DNA of 64,000 bases from Bradyrhizobium sp. S69 (GTDB lineage: Bacteria; Pseudomonadota; Alphaproteobacteria; Rhizobiales; Xanthobacteraceae). The stretch covers positions 202,247-266,246 of the forward strand of contig NZ_LMUK01000060.1 in the NCBI RefSeq assembly GCF_009766005.1, read 5' to 3'. The first letter of the stretch is position 1. Each line of letters begins with the position of its first letter. Both the position numbers and the translations under genes were made by a program. This document shows positions 35,582 through 44,334 of this stretch, piece after piece. The notes beneath the pieces were generated by a model that was not told the origin of the DNA, ran no database searches, and worked only from the letters and a program-made list of their open reading frames with translations.

Positions 35582-37353
35582 GGCGCGGATCCGAAAGCGG
35601 AGCCTGCTAGCGTCAACGCGCGGCGGGCGAGCACCAGCCCCATCAGCACGAAGGCCGAGGTGACCTCGGGACCGCCGACCAGGATGCGGATCGGGGTTTT
35701 CATCTTGTTCCATTCATAGGCCTTGAACGGGCCGCGCCGGCCGCCTTCGCCGAGATGGTCGATGATGCAATGCAGCGCCGGCGTGAAGCTGGTGGGGGCG
35801 GCACCGAGATGGCCGAGCGCCATCAGCGCCAATGCTGCGTCGAACACGTTCATCTCGGCGGAGATCAACTCGTTCTCGACATAGAACAAGACCTTGCCGC
35901 GGATCAACTCGAACGCGCCGCCGGGGTCGATCGCGTGGCGCGCGGCCTGCGGCAACGCCATGAACGCCGCGTAGCAGCGGCCGAAATAGGCGCAGTACAA
36001 TTCCGGCAGATAATAGATATGCGAGCGCGGGTTGGCAAACGCGCCGGATTGCGCCAGCCGCCGTTGAAAGCCGATGATGTTGTGCACGATCTTAAGCCGC
36101 TGCGGGGTCTCGATCACCTTCCAGCGCGCCAAGTTGCGGAACGAGACTTCGAGGATGTCGAGATTGAGCGTCGGATCGAGGTCGTTGCCGAACGGACGTT
36201 CGCCGGCCAGGTTGTCGATCCAGGTGACGACGCCGCCTTCGTAATCGATGTTGTCGTTGATCGGCACCGTCACCCGCGGCTCGTTGCTGCCGGCCGAAAC
36301 CTGATAGCCTGCGTAGAAGTCGAGCAGCGGCTGGTCGAGGATCGGGTCGGTCGAGCCGGCCTGGGTCGCGGCCGAGAACGAACAGGCGGTAGTGTCGCAA
36401 TCCGGCACATAGATGCCGAAGCCCAGATCCTGCTTGATCTGCGAGAAGAACCTGGAAAACCGCGGATGCGGCAGCGGCGCCAGCGCGGTGATGACCGCGA
36501 ATTTGGCGGCGTGGTTCGCGCTTGCGTCCAAACCTCCTTGCGCGCGGACCTCCTCCTTGCTGGTAACGAGGCAGAACTCCACCATGTCGGCGATCGCGCG
36601 CCGCGAGGCGCTCGCCTGGTCGGGGCTGGCCAGGCCGCTGTCGACAAAACTCAACAGCGCTTCGGTGAAGAAGGCGTCGTAATAGGCCGAGCGATGTTTG
36701 ATTTGCATCGGCTGCCGCATCGGCTCGGCGATGCCGCGCCAGGACGGGTTGATCAGGGGCGCCACCTTCGAGCGCGCGATGAAGACCCGCGCCAGATTGA
36801 ACAGCAAGGTCGAGTTCTGGTAGCCGCGCGCATTCAGCCCGGTCAGCGCCATCTCCAGTTCGCGGCCACCGAAATCAGGGTCGCCGATCAGGTTGAAGGC
36901 GGCATAGGTCGGGATGAAGCCGTTGGAGCGGAACGAGCGCAACAGATGCGCGCCGCAATGGCGGATCGCGGCTTCGATCTCGGCCACGCCGGGCGCGCGG
37001 TCGGGGGCTGCGACCGGCGGCGGCTTCGGATGGCTGGGCGCGATGCTGTCGAGCAGTGCTGCCACCGGCTGGCCGATCGCGCTCCAGTCCGGCTGCGCGT
37101 CGTCGCGCGCCTGCCTGAGCGCCTGCTGCAACTGGCGAAAGCGGCTCTCGTCGCGCAATTCGGGCAGTCCGGCCCGGCGCAGCAGCGGGCGCAGGGCAGG
37201 GTTGCCCAGCGCGGTCCGGTAGAATTTCCCGAGATGGCGGTCGCCGCCGTCGTAGTTCAAAAGCAGGGGATCGCAGACATCGTACAGCGACGGGCCGTCC
37301 TTGCGGGCCGTCAGCGCCCGGCAAGCGGCGCCTGCGATCTCATGAAAATTCAT
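35578..37353 (-). CDS. Hypothetical protein, 591 aa, possible terpene-cyclase-like toroid fold
   Basis: I do not recognise a firm family. The protein is largely helical, with no signal peptide, and contains DCDTTA (residues 318-323), which resembles the DxD(D/T)TA catalytic motif of class II terpene cyclases. Aromatic-rich stretches (NPRSHIYYLPELYCAYFGRCYAAF) and VTVPINDNIDYEGGVVTW follow. This suggests an alpha-alpha toroid, but I see no clear QW repeats. It is coupled by ATGA overlap to the small membrane protein downstream. A perfect TGTGA-N6-TCACA site lies 87 nt upstream of its start. Confidence 0.65.
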   Translation of the reverse strand: MNFHEIAGAACRALTARKDGPSLYDVCDPLLLNYDGGDRHLGKFYRTALGNPALRPLLRRAGLPELRDESRFRQLQQALRQARDDAQPDWSAIGQPVAALLDSIAPSHPKPPPVAAPDRAPGVAEIEAAIRHCGAHLLRSFRSNGFIPTYAAFNLIGDPDFGGRELEMALTGLNARGYQNSTLLFNLARVFIARSKVAPLINPSWRGIAEPMRQPMQIKHRSAYYDAFFTEALLSFVDSGLASPDQASASRRAIADMVEFCLVTSKEEVRAQGGLDASANHAAKFAVITALAPLPHPRFSRFFSQIKQDLGFGIYVPDCDTTACSFSAATQAGSTDPILDQPLLDFYAGYQVSAGSNEPRVTVPINDNIDYEGGVVTWIDNLAGERPFGNDLDPTLNLDILEVSFRNLARWKVIETPQRLKIVHNIIGFQRRLAQSGAFANPRSHIYYLPELYCAYFGRCYAAFMALPQAARHAIDPGGAFELIRGKVLFYVENELISAEMNVFDAALALMALGHLGAAPTSFTPALHCIIDHLGEGGRRGPFKAYEWNKMKTPIRILVGGPEVTSAFVLMGLVLARRALTLAGSAFGSAP

Positions 37354-37439
37354 GGAAGTTCTCTCAGCGCGGCCGCCACGGGCTTTGCGGCAACCTGCAA
37401 GTCCCTCAAAAACCTATACGAATAGCAGCGAAATACAAA

Positions 37440-37455
37440 TGTGATGTTGGTCACA
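37440..37455. promoter_or_regulatory. Crp-like operator TGTGATGTTGGTCACA
   Basis: The site matches TGTGA-N6-TCACA perfectly, and the palindrome extends one base on each side. It lies 87 nt upstream of the leftward 591-aa gene and about 290 nt upstream of the rightward caspase-like gene. The Crp protein encoded at 52296 carries the residues that read this half-site. The rest of the 390-nt gap shows no gene. Confidence 0.72.
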
Positions 37456-37743
37456 TACGGATCCCACAAATTGAGGGAATTTATTAACCGGATCCCGGTC
37501 CTATGCCGGCCGAACGCGCCGGGCGCGGGCGGTGCGGCAAGACTCTGTTTCCTAGGGTTATTTTGGAACTTTCAAGAGCCCGGCCGGACTTGCCGGGCCG
37601 GGTGGGGTGGGTTAAAGGAGCCTTTGCTGCAGCGCCGCAAATTGAACGTATTTCGGCGGCAATGGGATCGGTAATCCCTCAAACCTAGACGGCTTTTGGC
37701 GCGACCAATGTTGCGCGCCTATCGCCACGACCAGGAATGAAAC

Positions 37744-38610
37744 GTGATGCATGTACCTCAGTTCCGTATCTCGCGCCGTTCTCTCACCATCGCGACCACG
37801 CTTGCCGGCGTGCTGTCGGTGGTGATCGGCGCCCATGCGGCGCTGAACATGCGGGCGCTCGATGCCGCCAAGGCGATCGCGACCGCGCAGGACGATGCCG
37901 CCACGCCGCACACCTCGCGGATCGCGCTCGTGATCGGCAACGGCCGTTATCCCGACGCCAGCGCGCCGCTGGCCCAGCCGATCAACGACGCCCGCGCGCT
38001 GACCGCCTCGCTGCGCCGCGACGGCTTTGAGGTCGACGTGGTCGAGGACGCCAGCAAGGACGACATGAACCGCGCGGTGGCCCGGCTGAAATCCCGCATC
38101 CGCCCGGATTCCGTGGTGATGCTGTTTTTCGGCGGCTATGGCGTGCAGGCCGGCCGCGAGAGCTACATGATGCCGGTGGACGCGGCGATCTGGAAAGAGG
38201 CCGACGTGCGCCGCGACGGCGTCAGCGTCGAAGCCGTGCTCGACGTGATGAAGGAGCGCGGCGCCCGCGCCAAGCTGGTGGTGATCGACGCCTCCCGCCG
38301 CAACCCCTATGAGCGCCGCTTCCGCGCCTTCTCCCACGGCCTGGCGCCGATCAACGCGCCTGATAACGCGCTGATATTGTCCTCGGCGACGCCGGGCCAG
38401 GTGGCCGACGATTCGCCCGGCGCCAACAGCGTGCTGATGGCCGAGCTGTTGAACAACCTCAACGGCCAGACTGGCCAGGGTATCGAGTCCTCCTTCAACA
38501 AGACCCGCGTCGCGATCTCGCGCTCCTCCGAAGGCGTCCAGGTGCCCTCGGTGTCGTCCTCCCTGATGGAAGACGTCCGCTTCAGCGCAACCGAAAACGC
38601 CGGCGGGTAA
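37744..38610 (+). CDS. Caspase-fold (C14) pseudo-enzyme, Tyr/Ser dyad, membrane-anchored or secreted
   Basis: This 288-aa protein has a basic N-terminus and a hydrophobic segment (about residues 14-33), then a caspase p20 fold: ALVIGNGRYP, PINDARALTASLRRDGF, and SYMMPVDAAIW. The two catalytic positions are replaced: FFGGYG has Tyr (Y132) where the His of AGHG belongs, and IDASRRNP has Ser (S184) where the Cys of DACRNNP belongs. It should therefore bind but not cut peptides. It is paralogous to the protein at 58340. The start is GTG at 37744 or ATG at 37747. An RND adaptor gene lies convergent downstream. Confidence 0.85.
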   Translation: MMHVPQFRISRRSLTIATTLAGVLSVVIGAHAALNMRALDAAKAIATAQDDAATPHTSRIALVIGNGRYPDASAPLAQPINDARALTASLRRDGFEVDVVEDASKDDMNRAVARLKSRIRPDSVVMLFFGGYGVQAGRESYMMPVDAAIWKEADVRRDGVSVEAVLDVMKERGARAKLVVIDASRRNPYERRFRAFSHGLAPINAPDNALILSSATPGQVADDSPGANSVLMAELLNNLNGQTGQGIESSFNKTRVAISRSSEGVQVPSVSSSLMEDVRFSATENAGG

Positions 38611-38671
38611 GGCGAAGCTTCAACACGAAGCCTCTCAACGCGTCGTCCCTGCGAACGCACCACCATAACGA

Positions 38672-38783
38672 CCGTCATCCGGAGGAGCGCGCCCTTGCGC
38701 GCGTCTCGAAGGATGGTGTTCAGCTCTGTGCTTGCGGCCATCCTTCGAGGCCCGCCAAAGATGGCGGGCACCTCAGGATGACG
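38672..38783. repeat. Long palindromic repeat (CGTCATCCTGAGG family), copy 4
   Basis: It runs from CCGTCATCCGGAGGAGCGCG to GCACCTCAGGATGACGT and contains GAAGGATGG/CCATCCTTC. It lies between two convergent genes. Confidence 0.92.
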
Positions 38784-38837
38784 TCGGTGATTGCTTCACG
38801 GGCTCCTCCGCAGGAACGACCGCGCCGCCGCCGCCCC

Positions 38838-39737
38838 TCACTTCCCCTCCGCGCTCGCCGTCACCGGCCGCACCGGATCGCCTTCGCGCAGCAAAGACCC
38901 GGCGCGCGCCACCACCATGTCGCCCTCGGCGACGCCGTCGCGGATTTCGACCTGGCCGCCATACATCAGGCCGACCTCGACCCGCTTGGTCTCGACCCGG
39001 TCGCGGCGCACCACCTGCACCACGGTGCCGGCGGTCTCGTAGAGCACCGCGGTCAGCGGCACCGCGACGTTGCAGCTCTGGCTGGTCTTGATCAGCGCCC
39101 GGCCGGACGAATTCACCAGCAGGCGCTGGGTCGACGTCACCTGCAGCGTGACCTGGCCGAGCTGGCTGTCGGGCTGCACGGTCGGCGCCACGCGGGCGAC
39201 CTTGCCGTCGACCTCGGGCGCGCCGACCACCTTGATCCGCGCGGTCTGGTTGACCTTCAGCTTGCCGAGGTCGCGGGTCGGTACCATGCCGATCAGGTCG
39301 AACTCGCTGCGGGTGATGATCGTGAACAGGGCTTCGCCGCGGCCCGACGCGATCGCGCCGATCGCGGCCGAGGACTGCGAGATCAGCCCCGCCACCGGCG
39401 CCTGCACCACCACCGTGCCGCCCTCGGGCAGGATCAGCCGCGCCAGCGTCTGGCCCGCGGTGACGGTGTCGCCGGCATCGGCCAGGATTTCCGTGACCTT
39501 GAGCCCCTGCCGCTCCGGCCGCACGGACGTTTCGTCCCGCGCCCGGACAATGCCGGAAACCTCGACAATCGCCGGAAAGCACGCCTTCGCCGCCTTCAGC
39601 ACCGTGACCGAAGCGCCCTTCGGCGCGTCGGCCTCGTCCGCGGCGCGGGAAGGCTGCGCGGCGAGGCAACACAGCGCCGCGGCGGTGGCGAGCGCCGGCA
39701 GGTGTCGTGAGAGGCCGCGTGCGGGGAGATTGGTCAT
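38838..39737 (-). CDS. Periplasmic RND/HlyD-type adaptor protein without an adjacent pump
   Basis: This 299-aa protein has a signal peptide (to about residue 32, PSRA-AD) and a membrane-fusion-protein layout: a lipoyl-like half (GLKVTEILADAGDTVTAGQTLARL), its return strand (VVVQAPVAGLI), and a beta-barrel/proximal domain. It resembles the adaptor encoded at 56300-57235 in order and motifs (ACFPAIVEVSGIVRARDE versus ACFSDLVRVTGFVVPRRE). No pump gene adjoins, so it may pair with the distant RND pump or act alone. A weak Crp-like site (AGTGAGGTAGATCACG) lies at 39823-39838, about 86 nt upstream. Confidence 0.85.
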   Translation of the reverse strand: MTNLPARGLSRHLPALATAAALCCLAAQPSRAADEADAPKGASVTVLKAAKACFPAIVEVSGIVRARDETSVRPERQGLKVTEILADAGDTVTAGQTLARLILPEGGTVVVQAPVAGLISQSSAAIGAIASGRGEALFTIITRSEFDLIGMVPTRDLGKLKVNQTARIKVVGAPEVDGKVARVAPTVQPDSQLGQVTLQVTSTQRLLVNSSGRALIKTSQSCNVAVPLTAVLYETAGTVVQVVRRDRVETKRVEVGLMYGGQVEIRDGVAEGDMVVARAGSLLREGDPVRPVTASAEGK

Positions 39738-40058
39738 TGAGGTTGCGTTCCCGTGTTCGGGGAAATGGATACCAGAACGGGGGCGGAGGGGGGAAGCCGG
39801 AATGGGAGCGGGGTGAGGCGTTAGTGAGGTAGATCACGAGCGCAGGCAAAGCGTAACGAAGTCGAAAAAAACGCTCGCGCAGAGATCGCAACGATCGCTT
39901 GTCGAACGTCTGTGACAAATCCGCGACATCCCTTGGGAAACGATCCTTCAAGGAGCGTCTCGCAAACGGTTAGAGATTGCCGGTCCCTGCGCACGATGCT
40001 CCATTCGGACAAATTCACGCGCGTTTCCTTCCTCGATTTTTGCCGGGACTTTTTGATC
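39738..40058. other. Gene-free interval of 321 bases
   Basis: I find no gene. It holds the weak Crp-like site at 39823-39838 and presumably the divergent promoters of the adaptor gene and the hydrolase gene. Longer forms of the hydrolase frame open from 39912 but are not protein-like. Confidence 0.5.
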
Positions 40059-40733
40059 ATGCGCAAATTGGTTTTTTCCGTCGCGGTATTGGCAACCGCT
40101 GCGGTGATCAGCGTTGGCGGTTGCTTCAGCGCGGTCGGCGAGCCCGCCGCGGCGTCCGGAAACAAGATCGCCGCGGTCCACGAACCGTCCGCCGCACCGC
40201 GCGCGTCCGTGACACACGTCTATCTGCTGCGCGGCTTCCTGAATGTGTTTTCCCTGGGCATGGATAGCCTTGCCGTGGAACTCCGCAGCGTCGGCATTTC
40301 CGCTACCGTGGACAGCTACGCCAGCTGGCACGAGGTCGCGCACGCGATCGCCGCGAACTACAAAGCGGGCCAGCGCGGGCCCATCGTGCTGGTCGGTCAT
40401 TCCTTTGGCGCCGACTCCGTGATGGACATGGGCACGGACCTCGGCCGGGAGGGCGTGCCCGTGGCCTTGATCGTCGCGTTTGACGGAACCTATACCCATG
40501 CGGCGAGCGCAAACGTGGCCCGGGTCCTCAACCTCTACAAGGGCGCGGACGCGATGGTCACGCGCGGTCCGGGCTTCCATGGCGAACTCACGAATTACCA
40601 TGTCGACGATGCCAACGTCACTCACACCAACATCGACAAGGTGCCGAGATTGCATGCGATGGTGATCAGCAAGATCAAAGGCGTTCGCGGCTCCGGCGCA
40701 GCGGCGTCGACCCTGCCGAAAACATCGGGGTAA
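40059..40733 (+). CDS. Alpha/beta-hydrolase, probable lipoprotein
   Basis: This 224-aa protein starts at 40059 with a short signal (MRKLVFSVAVLATAAVISVGGC). Its Cys22 sits in a loose lipobox (SVGGC), so it may be a lipoprotein. The rest is an alpha/beta-hydrolase: VYLLRGF early strand, and VLVGHSFGAD with the nucleophile elbow G-H-S-F-G near residue 114. The Asp may be in IVAFDGTYTH, and His residues near NYHVDDANVTHTNID are candidates for the third member. The substrate is unknown. The ribosome-binding site is poor, so the start is uncertain. Confidence 0.75.
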   Translation: MRKLVFSVAVLATAAVISVGGCFSAVGEPAAASGNKIAAVHEPSAAPRASVTHVYLLRGFLNVFSLGMDSLAVELRSVGISATVDSYASWHEVAHAIAANYKAGQRGPIVLVGHSFGADSVMDMGTDLGREGVPVALIVAFDGTYTHAASANVARVLNLYKGADAMVTRGPGFHGELTNYHVDDANVTHTNIDKVPRLHAMVISKIKGVRGSGAAASTLPKTSG

Positions 40734-40819
40734 GCCTTCACCGCACCCCGGGGCCGCTCACACATCGCTCGAAAACGCTCCGGCAGCGTCGATTTGCTTT
40801 CGCCGCCCGTCTCAGTCGC

Positions 40820-41146
40820 TCAGGCCGCATCAGCGACGACGCGGACTTCGAGATGCACACCGGTCTCGGCCTGCAACACGCCGATCACGCCGAACAGGTT
40901 CTCGGCCGTAGGATTGCCGGTGGGCCCGAACATCCGCATCAGGCTCTTCTCCGGCTTGCCAAGTGCCGTGCTTAATTTTTCAAATCCAATCGTCGCATTG
41001 ATGTAGTCACGCATGCCGGCACGGCCGGCGTCGATCTCGCCCTGCAGCAGAGTCTGCACGGCCTCCTGGAACAGCGCCTTGCGAAAGGCCGGATCGCGCG
41101 TAGCGCGCGCCTGCACCGTTCGGCGAAAATCCCTGGTCAGTGGCAT
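40820..41146 (-). CDS. HigA-like antitoxin (orphan)
   Basis: This 108-aa protein resembles the HigA-type addiction-module regulator with an N-terminal LTRDFRRTVQARATRDPAFRKAL segment and a central helix-turn-helix (GFEKLSTALGKPEKSLMRMFGPTGNP). It would bind DNA and neutralise a RelE/HigB RNase. Its start lies 2 nt beyond the stop of the toxin remnant upstream, the normal HigBA order. The toxin is broken, so the antitoxin now stands alone. It marks the left edge of the low-G+C island. Confidence 0.82.
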   Translation of the reverse strand: MPLTRDFRRTVQARATRDPAFRKALFQEAVQTLLQGEIDAGRAGMRDYINATIGFEKLSTALGKPEKSLMRMFGPTGNPTAENLFGVIGVLQAETGVHLEVRVVADAA

Positions 41147-41148
41147 CG

Positions 41149-41340
41149 TCAACCCTTCTTGCCTTCGACCTTGCGTCGCTTGTAATCGCGCCAACGCCGC
41201 AGCGCTGCCTCGATGTCATTGTGCTGCCGTCACCCAACAGAATCACCAGCACCCTGCCGTCCCAACCGAAATAGATCCGGTAGCCGGGCCCCCGATCAAT
41301 CCTGAGTTCGGCGGCCCCTTCGCCGATCGGTTGACCTTAG
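41149..41340 (-). pseudogene. higB/relE toxin remnant, frameshifted
   Basis: Reading the minus strand, 41337 down to about 41220 encodes GQPIGEGAAELRIDRGPG and then YRIYFGWDGRVLVILLGDG, the core of the HigB/RelE killer protein. The frame then breaks. The C-terminus DIEAALRRWRDYKRRKVEGKKG-stop follows in another frame (41217 to 41149), lacking about six residues found in intact relatives. An in-frame TAA (41337-41339) ends the frame upstream, and the N-terminal half is not recognisable. At least one indel and one stop are needed, so the toxin is dead. Confidence 0.82.
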
Positions 41341-41453
41341 TTGTCATGCCCGACCCGATCGCTGCAAATTGCAATAGTCGAGCGCGGCATTCGGCAGGTA
41401 GCGTCCGACAAGCCAAGTACCGCGCAAGTCATCGAATCCTCGTCAGAAAATTA

Positions 41454-41504
41454 CATCCAGGATTAAAATATTTTTATCCTGGATGTTTTAATTGACATCC
41501 AGGT
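41454..41504. promoter_or_regulatory. Triple CATCCAGGAT operator-like array
   Basis: Three related boxes lie in 51 bases: CATCCAGGAT (41454-41463), its exact reverse complement ATCCTGGATG (41476-41485), and CATCCAGGT (41496-41504). The spacers are AT-rich. They sit 50-100 nt upstream of the DGQHR gene. Each box contains CCWGG (CCAGG or CCTGG). Confidence 0.7.
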
Positions 41505-41553
41505 ATTTTGTTGTTCTAACCGTTCCATCGATTCTGTACCCGGAGCGAAGAGC

Positions 41554-43041
41554 ATGGATGGCGCTAACGCCGAGCGGACTCGGACCCTAGCGGATCGCAA
41601 GCGGGGTCGGGGCAATGAGTACCTGACAATCATGGCTATGGACGGGGTCAATCTCGGCCGAAAGACACTCACTACGCGGATGTCGATCAAGAAATTCATC
41701 GATTGGTCTCTCGTGGCGAACAAGGACATTCGCGAGTCAGAAGAATACGGCGACGAGTTTATCGCTCAGCGAAGCCTGAACGGCGAACACGCAAAGGGAC
41801 TCGCGAAGTATGTCCTGGGGGGACTCGTTCGGTCCGTCATCGCCGACATGAGTGGCAAGCCCATTCCCGACGACGTCATAAAAATAAAAAACGACCTTGC
41901 AGCCGGTCCTTATGCCGGGCTCCAGCCTCTCGTGTGCAATTTGCGTCACGTGAGTGAAGAGGATTTGCATATCGACGATAAGGATCTCCCGCCGGACGTG
42001 CTTCGTTTGAGTTTGGGTTCGACGCAGAAGCTCTGGGTCGTGGACGGTCAACACCGCCGCTACGCTTTCGACCGGGTAATCTCGTATCTCGATCAGATAC
42101 TGAAGAATGGCAAATACCCAGGCGGGAAGGCTCTGTACACACCGGCTTCCACCGGGAGGGACGGCCAACTTTCGACGGATGAAATGCAATTCTGGGATTC
42201 GGTCAAAAGCATTGCGCTGAACCAGTGCAGCGTGAGCATCGAAATCCACATTGGATTGAACGAATCTGAAGAACAGCAACTCTTCTCCGATCTAAATTCG
42301 CGCAGCAAACCTTTGCAAAGTTCGCTCGTGCAGAATTACGATCAATCCGATGCTATTGCTGCAGTTAGCCGAGACAAAGAGATCATTGAATTTAACATCG
42401 CCGACGAAAGCGACGCCAAGCACTGGAACAGCAACGGTCTCCCGTTGAAAGACATCATCATGGTCAATCGGCTATTGGTGCACGGCTCCAATGCAAAAGA
42501 AGCGACGCCTCAGTCGCAGGTCGATGCCAAGATCGATTTCATTAAGCGCTTTTGGGATGTTGTGCAGCGAATCGACGGCTTCAAAGAAGAGGCGCAACGG
42601 ACCAAGACAGTCGCAGGTCAGCCGGTGGTACTTAAGGCGCTCGCGAAGCTTGCATACGATCATGCGTACGGCGTTCCTAAGCTGGTCGATCCGAACGGTC
42701 TGCGAACTTTGTACGAAGCGATCCTCACGAAGAAGCTCACCTTTAGCCATTCGGACAAGCTCTGGCAGGCCCTGTTTGTGAATGACGACGAGCGAGCAAA
42801 CGCTTTTGGAGAGAACCCAATAGGCGAGAACATCAATAACTATGTCCACCTGACGGCTCAGACCAAACCAGGGGAGTTCGACGCGTTGAACAATTGGGTG
42901 CGTTACGGAACAGCACACAATGATATTTATCCGCGCCTCGGCGATCTCATTCGCTGGAAGCTTGGACTCAAAAACCGCGGAGCTGCCGAGAAGTCGCGGG
43001 AGAAAGAGCGGCAAGAATTTGAAGCGGCGAGGGCCGCTTAA
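41554..43041 (+). CDS. DGQHR domain protein (DndB-like)
   Basis: This 495-aa protein carries VVDGQHRRYAF (DGQHR at residues 164-168) and a later LFSDLNSRSKPL segment, both typical of the DGQHR/DndB family, whose members include the DNA-phosphorothioation regulator DndB and uncharacterised proteins in defence loci. No dndA, C, D or E lies nearby. The ATG at 41554 follows CGGAGCGAAG. The long helical C-terminal region has no known domain. Base composition is lower in G+C than the flanks. It precedes a nuclease candidate on the same strand by 141 nt, so the two probably share a transcript. Confidence 0.85.
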   Translation: MDGANAERTRTLADRKRGRGNEYLTIMAMDGVNLGRKTLTTRMSIKKFIDWSLVANKDIRESEEYGDEFIAQRSLNGEHAKGLAKYVLGGLVRSVIADMSGKPIPDDVIKIKNDLAAGPYAGLQPLVCNLRHVSEEDLHIDDKDLPPDVLRLSLGSTQKLWVVDGQHRRYAFDRVISYLDQILKNGKYPGGKALYTPASTGRDGQLSTDEMQFWDSVKSIALNQCSVSIEIHIGLNESEEQQLFSDLNSRSKPLQSSLVQNYDQSDAIAAVSRDKEIIEFNIADESDAKHWNSNGLPLKDIIMVNRLLVHGSNAKEATPQSQVDAKIDFIKRFWDVVQRIDGFKEEAQRTKTVAGQPVVLKALAKLAYDHAYGVPKLVDPNGLRTLYEAILTKKLTFSHSDKLWQALFVNDDERANAFGENPIGENINNYVHLTAQTKPGEFDALNNWVRYGTAHNDIYPRLGDLIRWKLGLKNRGAAEKSREKERQEFEAARAA

Positions 43042-43182
43042 CATCGGCTGACATCCAGTCGCCCATTTGGGTGCCGGTTCGCCCGTCAGAATTTGCTGGT
43101 TCGTCTGGGAGTTTGGCAACCTGGGACGCGGCCGGCTAAATGGGGCGATTCTCAGCGATTCGTTTCCTCCCGGGAGGTGATT

Positions 43183-44334
43183 TTGCAATACGCGATCAAG
43201 AAGCTGACAATGTCGGACCTGACCCTCTTTGAGCCCCAATTTCGTCGACTCCAGGCGGAGGCGCGATTGTCGAGAGACCAGGGCAGCAAGCAGAAGGGCA
43301 TTAATCTCAACGCGGACGTGTTCGCTGAGCGGTTTTTCCCAGCAGCTCGTGCCGACGGAGAGCGCCGCCGCTTCAATATCCCCGTGACCATCTATGGTCC
43401 CGGCGCGAGTCCCGATCCTCAAACGCTCACCAGAAAGGTGATTACGGCCGGTTCAGGAGGAAAGAATTGGCGGTTGAACGGCGAACTCATCCCGAATCCA
43501 GATTTTGACCCGAACCGTTACGATCAGCTCAGGCCCGGCGATTTGGTTCTCTTCGCGGTGGGCGGCACTACCGAACCTACTTCAATGGTCTTGGTACTGC
43601 TGTCCCAAACGAATCCGCATGATGCAGCAGTCTATAGCGGCCTCAGCAGCTCTGTCGGCAATCGAAAGACATCTGTGATCAGTGAGGAGGATCTCCGCGC
43701 TCTCGCTGCTAGGTCCCCTGCTGAACATCCCGTTCGCGAGTTGATCGATCCTGATCTGGACGAAGCCCTTGAGGAAGCCGCTGCAGGTTCGTCAGAGGGA
43801 CTGCGACGCCTTCGTAGAAGAGGTTCACCCAGGCGTATGACTGCTGAAGCCTTTCGAGAGGCTCGGTTGAAGGCCGAAGCCACCGGGCTCGGAGGCGAGC
43901 AGCTCTTGAAGGACTGGCTGGAAGGTGAGCTAAGCGCTGGACGAATCCAATCTTATAAATGGGTTGCCGAAGAAAACGCTATTAACCCATGGGACTTTGA
44001 GATCGAGGATTCAGCAGGAGAAATGCGTAGGGTTGAGGTCAAGACGACCCGTGCGGGATTCGAGCGTCCAATTCAGATCAGTCAAGCTGAATTGGAATTC
44101 GCTGCCGAGCCGTCGGCACCACCGACCGATCTTTACCGGCTGTTCGACTATACCGACGGGAGCGCCAAGCTATCAATTTCCCGCGATATCAGAGAGGCTG
44201 CAAAACAGATTCTTGCTGTAGTCCAGCCGCTGAGTCCGCAAGTTAGACCCGACGCGTATACGGTGGCCGTCAGCCTCTTCTCTACCTGGAGCGTAGCCGA
44301 GCAGATTAATATCGAAGAAGATGAAGGAGAGTAG
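43183..44334 (+). CDS. DUF3883-like PD-(D/E)XK nuclease candidate
   Basis: This 383-aa protein has a C-terminal domain with WDFEIEDSAGEMRRVEVKTT: D271, then E285-x-K287, the D...ExK arrangement of PD-(D/E)XK nucleases found in DUF3883. The N-terminal half (KKLTMSDLTLFEPQFRR, GINLNADVF) resembles a recognition or partner domain seen in related loci. I use a TTG start at 43183 because GGGAGGTGA lies ideally before it; ATG at 43210 and GTG at 43177 are alternatives. Its stop abuts the stop of the convergent methyltransferase gene with no base between. It is the best candidate for the restriction activity of this island. Confidence 0.8.
   Translation: MQYAIKKLTMSDLTLFEPQFRRLQAEARLSRDQGSKQKGINLNADVFAERFFPAARADGERRRFNIPVTIYGPGASPDPQTLTRKVITAGSGGKNWRLNGELIPNPDFDPNRYDQLRPGDLVLFAVGGTTEPTSMVLVLLSQTNPHDAAVYSGLSSSVGNRKTSVISEEDLRALAARSPAEHPVRELIDPDLDEALEEAAAGSSEGLRRLRRRGSPRRMTAEAFREARLKAEATGLGGEQLLKDWLEGELSAGRIQSYKWVAEENAINPWDFEIEDSAGEMRRVEVKTTRAGFERPIQISQAELEFAAEPSAPPTDLYRLFDYTDGSAKLSISRDIREAAKQILAVVQPLSPQVRPDAYTVAVSLFSTWSVAEQINIEEDEGE

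Noticed and set aside
37744..38610. Active caspase-type defence protease
   Set aside because: Both catalytic positions are replaced (Tyr and Ser), and no partner such as a gasdermin, TIR or sensor gene is adjacent.
41554..43041. DNA phosphorothioation (dnd) system
   Set aside because: Only a DGQHR/DndB-like gene is present; dndA, dndC, dndD and dndE or dptFGH homologues are absent, and a 5mC methyltransferase is adjacent instead.
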